Origin: Lutraria lutraria
Taxonomy: Eukaryota; Mollusca; Bivalvia; Venerida; Mactridae
Direction of reading: 5' to 3'
Assembly (NCBI GenBank): GCA_964023205.1
Contig: OZ026851.1
Location: forward strand, 15,417,637-15,481,636
Length of the DNA stretch: 64,000 nt
The notes below the pieces were generated by a model. The model had not been told where the DNA came from and ran no database searches. It worked only from the letters and a program-made list of their open reading frames with translations. The translations under genes and the position numbers were made by a program. Shown one piece after another: positions 52,501-61,500 of this stretch. Every line of letters begins with the position of its first letter. Position 1 is the first letter of the stretch.

Positions 52501-55500
52501 TGTAGCTATATTCACCAAGAAGGTCATTGGATTAAAAAAAAATATCTTGTCTTTGACTGAAATTCTTTCTATTTTCTGATAGCTTAATCACAAAAATACT
52601 GATTTTTTCATTATCTTTTATAACACTTTTTTGTGAAAAGGGCTAAAAATTAGATACAAAATTGTTTTATAACATAAGTGTTTATGTTTTTTGTTAAGAG
52701 GACACTACTTATAGTATTATCATGTTCTAATTGTAACTTAATTACTACATGTTACAGGTGGTTTATATGTATGGTAACACTCATACAGCCCATGCATTAA
52801 GGAGAGCCAGACTGGAAATGTTTACACCATCAGCTGGTGACCGACCCAGTAAGTATAACCCTAATCTTTATACAGAACATTCCTAATAAATGTCCCTAAT
52901 AAGCCCCTAATAAATGTCCCTAATATAAGCCCCTAATAAATGCCCCTAATAAATGTCCCTAATAAGCCCCTGATAAATGTCCCTAATATAAGCCCCTAAT
53001 AAATGTCCCTAATAAGCCCCTGATAAATGTCCCTAATATAAGCCCCTATTATAAGCCCCTAATAAATGTCCCTAATAAGCCCCTGATAAATGCCCCTAAT
53101 ATAAGCCCCTAATAAATGTCCCTAATAAGCCCCTGATAAATGTCCCTAATATAAGCCCCTAATAAATGTCCCTAATAAGCCCCTGATAAATGTCCCTAAT
53201 ATAAGCCCCTAATAAATGTCCCTAATAAGCCCCTGATAAATGTCCCTAATATAAGCCCCTAATAAATGTCCCTAATAAGCCCCTGATAAATGTTCCTAAT
53301 ATAAGCCCCTAATATAAGCCCCTAATAAATGTCCCTAATAAGCCCCTGATAAATGTCCCTAATAAGCCCCTAATAAATGCCCCTAATAAACGCCCCTAAT
53401 AAATGTCCCTAATATAAGCCCCTAATAAATGTCCCTAATATAGATAAGCCCCAAAGTCCCACCCTTTTAGAGTAAGTACGACCTTCACGTAGTAACCCTC
53501 AAAATCCTACCTTTCGAAGTTATAAGTTAACAAAAGTCTTCATACAAGATATTTTTTATAAATGTGCGTCACATGATAGCCGCCAACCTCTTAGAGTAGT
53601 TTCAACCTAAACAGATACAGTTGAATTGTGATAGTTCAAAATGTCATGGGAGTATCCAAAAATGTCAAACTATTGCACTTTTCGAAATTTTCCATCATTT
53701 TGTTTATGTGAAAAAAGTTAGGGCAGTGAAGCCTGATCAAATGCTTGTTTGCAACGTTTACTGATTATCATAATGTAAAAACATATCTGTGGACTTTTAT
53801 TTTATTTCAATGATCTGTATTTTTTCGTAGTTTCGCATTTCAAACGTTCATATCAAATCTATATTGAAAAAAAAGAAGGAAATTCGCCAAAACTGACAAA
53901 CAATTTCGAACTTCTGCATTTTTGTACTATCACATTTTAAACTATCACATTTTAAACTATCACATTTTGAACTGTCACATTTTGAACTATCGCATTTAGA
54001 AATACAAATGTAGATTTAATGTCTCAAAATGGCCGACAGAATGTATGCCTTCACTGTGTTTTCAGATTGAAAACAGCTTCTATTTTCCAAAAATTTTACT
54101 TAAAAATTTTGAACTCTTCAGTATATGCTCGAAGAATGTTTTGAATATACAGCTGTTTGTTTAAAAACACAGGGTACAGTAAAATTTCATTATTAAAACC
54201 ACAAATGGGTCCCAAAACACTAAGCCTGGATATTGAGATTGCTTCATTTTAAGTTAGAAATAAGGTTAAGAAAATTATTTTTTGTACATTTCAGACGTGC
54301 AGAATATTGCTGTGATTGTCACTGATGGACAATCCAACGTGAATCACGAATTAACGATACCTGAGGCAAACTCCCTGAAAGCCAGCGGTGTTTCCATTAT
54401 CACTGTTGCCGTGGGTTTCACCTCGGAGACAAGCGAACTTGACGGTATCACTTCACCACCGACCAGTGAAAACTTGTACTATGTCACAGATTACAAGTCA
54501 CTGGAACAAGTCAAATCTAAGATGATTGATGTACTTTGTTCTGGTAAGTTTTTGATAAAATGTCCAATATGCTTGTAATGTTTGCAATTAATGCCTTAAA
54601 AGAGGTTGATAAGTCAACTAAATTTCCTACTAAAGTTATAGTAAATTTGACCCTTATATGTTCTCAAGAGTCATAAGCTTTCTTTTTGGTAATTTCAAGA
54701 GTTTAAAATGTCAAATTAAAGCCCTCACTAATGTAGCTGTTTGAGCCAATCATAAATTGACCCTATGGAATGACTATAACCTCTTCAAAAAGAGTTCATG
54801 AACTATCATGAATATTTCTTGAACTGTCATTAATATTTCTTGAACTGTCATGAATATTTCATGAATATTTCTTGAGCTGTCATGAATATTTCTTGAACTA
54901 TCATGAATATTTCTTGAACTGTCATGAACATTTCCTGAACTATCATGAACATTTCTTGAACTATTCTAGCCTATTTCATGAATTGTTCTTGAAGTATGAA
55001 TTACAATTTGACTGGGTTTATAATAAGGGTGTTGTTGTTATTAAGTTAACTTTTGTTTACAGATACCAACATGTGTAGAACGAAGCCCTGTCAGAATGGT
55101 GGTACCTGTTACGATGGCGTACGTAGCTTCCGTTGTGCATGTCCACCAGAATACTTCGGTGAAACTTGCGACAAAAGTAAGTGATGATGATTCGGTTATA
55201 GCGTTTTGGCTCAGACTCTAAATTTTCATTATATCAAAATGTGTAGTACATAAAAAAATGTCGGAAAAAATCTGATAGTAATTATGTTTTCAAGTATACC
55301 TGAATTTTGATATTTCTTTTCAAAATCAAATATATAGTCAAACCTATGTAAGAGGCCACCTCTGAATAAAGGTAATTCATATAATAAAAAGCATTATTGA
55401 TTATTAAGAACAAAATGACTTTGAAATAAAGGTGGCCTGTCAATAAAGGCCACATTTTGTCTGTCGGTGGAGGGGGAAAAATGATTTCTACAAAAAAGTG

Positions 55501-58500
55501 CTTAGAAGATTTTATATCTTTATACAATGTATCTATAGTTTTAAAAGGTGAATTTTGATTTTGTTGTCATGGTAACTGCTTAAATCTGTAGAATGCGGTG
55601 AAGCAGCCGACGTTGTTATTGTCATGGACTCATCAGATACTGTCGGTCCTTACAACTTTGGTCGTCTGAAGGAATACGCCGAGCATTTAGTGCGACAAAT
55701 GAACAAAGACTCATGTGACATCAACATTGGATTTATGAAATACAGTTCTGCTGCTATGGTACAAGTGAACCTAGGTGAGTAGTCCATTCATTAAACTAGT
55801 GCCTCGTAGTTCCGCCGTACTTTGTTATCATTAAAAATAAAGAAAACACAAATAAAAGAACTCACTTTGCAGTACCGGTAATCAATAGATATTTCTCTTG
55901 TTTTATTTATTACGGCATTGTTTTGGCAAAATTATTTTTCTCACACTTGTGTCAATGTTCTAAATACCTTCTGGATTGACTGACGTCAGCAGCTATATTT
56001 TAAAGGTACATTCTCATATTTCCACTGTAACTACTTCATGACTAGCCCCATAATTATTGCTAAATCAATTGCAATAAGATAAAGTACCTTTAACGGTCGA
56101 TCAATATTCGAGTGACGTCATGGGTTAGCGCAAACGGACGACCGATATTTGTCAATCGTAAAACAACATGAATATAACAATAAGTAGGAAGCCATCTTTA
56201 GCGGTTGTGTATGAACATTGAAAATAAGTTGATATTTATATAATCTTTTGATTTCTATGCAAATACCTTGATACGGAAAAAAACTATCGCTGGAACTGTA
56301 AGAACAAAAGGAAAGTAGCCTCCTTGTGTAAGTAGGTGACCTACAAGTGGCGCATTGTTCTGTTTATACCGGAAATATGATATACCGTGGATATATGGGT
56401 ACCCCGGAAATACGAGGTGCGAGTATACTAGGGGTCATGTTTAGGGCTGTCTGTGGATCTATAGCAATTGGATTTGATCCACGATTCAGCACTTACCAAC
56501 CACAAATCGAATCATGAATCTTTTGTTATCAAGTAACAAATCTAAAAATATAAACATCGCCGTTCTGAAGACAGCTAAACTCAGTTTTCATTTAGGAATA
56601 ATGAAGTAAACCAGTTGAATATAAACTGGTTCTATATGGCTTGAATTTATATGTATTCCCTTTCAATGGATGGATTTATTGGTGTTATTTTTTGGTTTTA
56701 AAGCTCATGACCCATTCCCTAAAAATCCCGTCAGGCCTCTTAGCAAACATACCAGTTGTAGACCCTGATGAGACAAAAATACATTCAGAGAAAGGCGAGT
56801 TTAAGAACAAAATAGTAACCTTTATGTATAAACATGATGATTATTTATACTCCATTTGTGGTTACCCAAGTACGCAGATACTCGCAGATACTCACCCCAG
56901 TCTTATAGTAAGAATATCATTAGAACTAGTTAACCAGGTCTATGTCAGTGTTGTATCAATGATGACTTGGTAGTAGATTGACTAAAGTGATATCAGAAGG
57001 CATGTTTCTTGTTCGGAAGTTCAAACACTTAAATTGGCATTGCTCAAGTTGAAATGACTCATCAGAAGTTGTTTACTTAGTAATGAAAAACCACCGAATT
57101 ATTTGATGTTTTGTATTTTATTATATAATAATAATTATAATGATAATGATAAATTCATTTTGTGTGGATAATATACTTGGTATGAAACCAATTTTCGGTA
57201 TGGTCCACAAAACAAATTCGCGAATTTAAACAGAAACAGACAAGCATAATACATCACAATCAATACAAGTAACTAGACAGAATGTAGAAAGAAAAATAAG
57301 ATTTTATATCATTATTTAACTGATGAGAAGAGGGAAGTTTCCTTTCTAATGACAAATTTCAATGTTGATTTTTATAAGCCCATTTGAAAAACAGCGGGCG
57401 GGCAAGTGGGTGGGTGGATGGGCGGCATCCCTAACGGTGTCCGCACTCTGATTCAAACAGTTTTATTCAGATCCTCACCAAACTTGATGGAAATGTTTAT
57501 GGCCATGAGATCTCAGCCAAGTTCGGTTATAACTAGCCCAATCGGCCCAGGCACTTCTGAGTTATGGCCCTTGACGGGCGTATTTTGTAACCTAGCACTC
57601 TTGTTTCTGAATATGTTTCGTAAACAATCAAATATGCTGAATACAATTAACAGAATTCTATCTATTCTTCGCCAAAACTTAGTTCATGATATTTTATGTT
57701 TGTATTCTATTGTCAGGAATGCACAGGGATACAGAGACAAACATTAGAGCACTTAACCAGATATCATACTCTAGGGGTCGAGCCAATATGGCCGCCGCAT
57801 TCCGAGCTCTTAGAACACAGATGTTTAACGGTGCTAATGGCGACAGACCTAGTGCTAAGAATATCGCTTACTTCCTGACTGATGGTACCAACGATGTGAT
57901 GGCTGATCAAACTGAACCTGAGGCGGAGTTGACAATATCGTCCGGTGTACGCGTCATTCCAATCGGCGTTAACCTTAGGGAGAGGTACGAACTCGACAAT
58001 ATCGCACATAATCAAGGAATCAATGTGATTGAAATTAGCGATGAACCAGGATTGATTGAAAATACTGACGTCATCTTAAGACCTTTGTACCAAGGTATAT
58101 TCATTTTTTTTTTTTTTTTTTTTTTACTATTTTGAGACAATTACTCCTCATTTGTAAAAGTAAACACCTATTTTACAGAAATTTTGTCATCAGCAAAGAG
58201 TAATGTTCATGTGTATATATATTATATATGTTATAATTATAACGAAAACCATCTTTCAGAGCAATTATACGGTACATGAAAATTGAAAAAAATGTATACT
58301 GATTAGGTAAGAGGGAGTGTGACACCAAAATCTGAATGTTTATTTTTCGGCTTTTATCATGTGTACGTCAAAAACATAGACTTCACTTCTCTGTGAGTTG
58401 GAGTCTCGCCCTTAAATATTCCATGTATGGGGAAGTAATCTGTACAGCTTACTGATGGGTTGTGCTTCATCACAAGTATATGCTATAAGAGCTCAGCTGT

Positions 58501-61500
58501 TGGTGCCAACGGGAAATTAAGTCCAACACAGTATATCGATTGTATTTATTTCAGGAAGTGACTTTTGCGATGAACAGCCATGTTCCAATGGTGGACAGTG
58601 TATTAACGAACCATTTGGTTACAGATGTGACTGCCCTGTTGGATACACGGGTGACACGTGCCAGAAACGTACGTTGGTTATGATCTCTGAAACTTATGTA
58701 ACAAGTGTACCATACTAGTGTTTATTTTTGAGGTCTTGTATTAAATTTTTTCAATGTCTGTGTAATTTAAGAAAAAAACTGTCTCTGTAATTTAACAAAC
58801 ATGATTGTTTCAAGTTATCAGAATAAAGCGTTACTTAACATTTTATTCCACTGTTTAACTATTCAAGCAGCGTTTGCTGAATTCAAACATGCTTTCAAAA
58901 AAATTATAAACAAACATGTATTTCACCTTGGAAAAGAGGAAAAGTGTGCCTGATTTGTTGATGTACAATTTTGTTGATTTTTTATTTCCTAGTTATATCC
59001 CTTCCATTGGTATTTATTGTTCCTTATCAAAATTTACAGGTTGCTGCCAATATTCATTTTTTAAATTTTAGTAGGTGCTTGGATATGATTTTCATCACTT
59101 ACAAACAATTATCTTGCTAAGAATAGTATTGTCAGATATAGCTTTATATACTTTGATGCATGCTAAAAATGATTTTTAAATTTTAGTCTCTGAACTAATA
59201 AACTCTCTTTCTAATGTCGTATTTGCTACATTATTGAAAAGCTCTTTATGTACTTGAACATGGATTGTAAACTATGTAGCTGATAAACATATAGTTTGTT
59301 AACAAAAAAGTTCTACAGTTAAACCCTGTTATAGTGAATTCCTTAAAAACCCAAATTATTTCTGTATAAAGTTCATTTATCACTGTATCCATGGCAATGA
59401 TATAAAGAGGGTTGTGATTTCAGGGAAAAAAATATTTCACTATATCCATTATAAGGTTATGTTTAGGGAAAAATAAGTACTACATGTACACTGTATCTGA
59501 CTTTTCACTATATAAGAGTTCACTTTAATCGTGTATTACTGTATAACTCTATATACAATATGATGTAAAAGATTATTAATATTGTTGCGTTACTTCAGGT
59601 TGCTCTGCCAGAGGCGATGTTGTATTTGCCGTTGATACGTCCAGATATGTTTCTAGAAGTGAACTGAAGAAAATCCGTCGTTTCTTACGCTCAATCGTGA
59701 AGAGAATGAACTTTAAGCGTGACAAGTTCAGTGTTGGACTGGTACAGTTCACAGACTGGGCTAAAGTTGTACTCAACTTCAATGAAGGTAGATCAAAGAA
59801 AGCCGTTCGCTCAGGCATTGCTGGACTCAGGTAAAAATTACATGATAGTAATATATAATACAGTCAAACCTGTGAACAAAGGCCACCTTTGGGAAAAAGA
59901 TATATTGCAGCCTTATTATTTATTGACAGATGGTCTTTGTCAGGAGTTCATTTAGTTGTAAATAATTAATGATAGGTCTTTAAAAAAAGAATGGCCTTTA
60001 TTCACAGGGTAGCCTTTATTCAGAGGTGGCCTCTTACAAAGTTTTGACTGTATACTACAACTGAATTATAAAATATTCCACATATAAAATTAGAATGAAA
60101 ACTAAGCAATTTAGAGGTGTCCATACTGCCACATTATTGATTATATTTACTCCTAATAAGATACATATTCACTGCATTGGTAATTAATGAAAATGATTTT
60201 TATGAATTACAATGTTGTTTGGTATGATTTCACATTTTCTTATGCTGTTGTTTTAATAAGATTTAAGAAAAAGGAACATCCATTTTAATGAAAACTCATG
60301 TTAAAAAGATGCACAGTATCAATCTAATTTGATAAAGAAAAATATTGGTCACCATGCAATATCCACTGAAATTGATATTTTTCTATTTTTTATTGGCACC
60401 AAGTCTTACCCAAGTTTTAGAATGTGTCCTAAAATAAACTGAGGTACATTGCAACCTCTCCAAAGCAACATCCTTCAAGAGAAGCAAAACTATGTTTGTT
60501 ATAGAGAGGTTGTTGTTTTAGAGAGGTTAAATAGTGCAGTGAGAAAAATCATGCCGTTGTTGTGGGGAGCTTGTTTCAGGGGGGGGGGGGGCGCTATGAA
60601 GAGGTTGTATTGTCCATGTATTGGAGATGACTGTTATATAAAAGTGATAAGTGGACAATACTATCTTCAAAATAATATTATCATTTTTGTGTAGCATTGA
60701 GCAGATACGTCAGAAAAGTACAGTATAAGGGATGTAATACCTTAACAGAGAAAGTATCCATAAGATAGGCTGACATTTAAGACTTTCTGTACTTTGATTG
60801 AAGTCTGTTAGATACCTGTTTATTAAACTTTGTTCAAACTTTTTGTATTGTCAGAGTACATGGAGGAGACCCGGAACCAGCCACTGCCCTTGCCAAGGCT
60901 AATTTCCGTATCTTCAATGCCCATGGCGCCAGTCATGACAAACCTGACTATCTTATCTTGGTCACCAAGAGTATGAGACGAGAAATTAACATCTTGAATG
61001 AAGCCAGTAAACTTAAGATGCAGGGAACACAAGTGCTTGGTGTTGGTAAGTGTTTTGGTCATGTATCTTTTATACATTAGCACAAAATGTTTTTTAACAA
61101 TTTTTGACAATATCATACATGTATACATGTGCATTTTTTGTAAATACATGTATACAGATATACATTTCTGCACAAAGACAATGATGAGTTTATTGTTATA
61201 AAAAATATGAATGTGTGATTTAGATGACCCCTATTGATTTTGCAGTCAGTTGGTCAAAGAAGAAGGTCACTATGACCGTCAATATAAAACCCTGTCCAAT
61301 CAATAACAGGAAATTACTATCCAGTTGGTATTTAGTGGACATATTTTTTTGACAAACAGATGTTTGTAATACATATTTGACACATACATTACAAAATCAC
61401 ATAAATTCAGTAACAGTGGGCATTTAGTGGGCATCTGTGTTTGACAAACATCTCTTGTTATACATATTTGACACATACATTACAAAATCACATAAATTCA

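Larger units (their letters stand above)
46480..52757. other. 6.3-kb intron inside VWA10
   Basis: The largest intron in the window. It holds SINE copies at 47708, 48118 and 51896, MITEs at 49296, 49836 and 51471, and a poly-T run near 49541-49572. Between 46530 and 47700, 48350 and 49290, 50030 and 51470, and 52160 and 52757 I see only AT-rich sequence with short chance frames. CTGTTCATCTGTCCGTCTGT-type repeats occur near 50940-51240. Confidence 0.55.

Noticed and set aside
57406..57747. 113-codon open frame as a separate gene
   Set aside because: It lies in a repeat-like block with phrases found in other dispersed elements here and overlaps the VWA11 exon in another frame.
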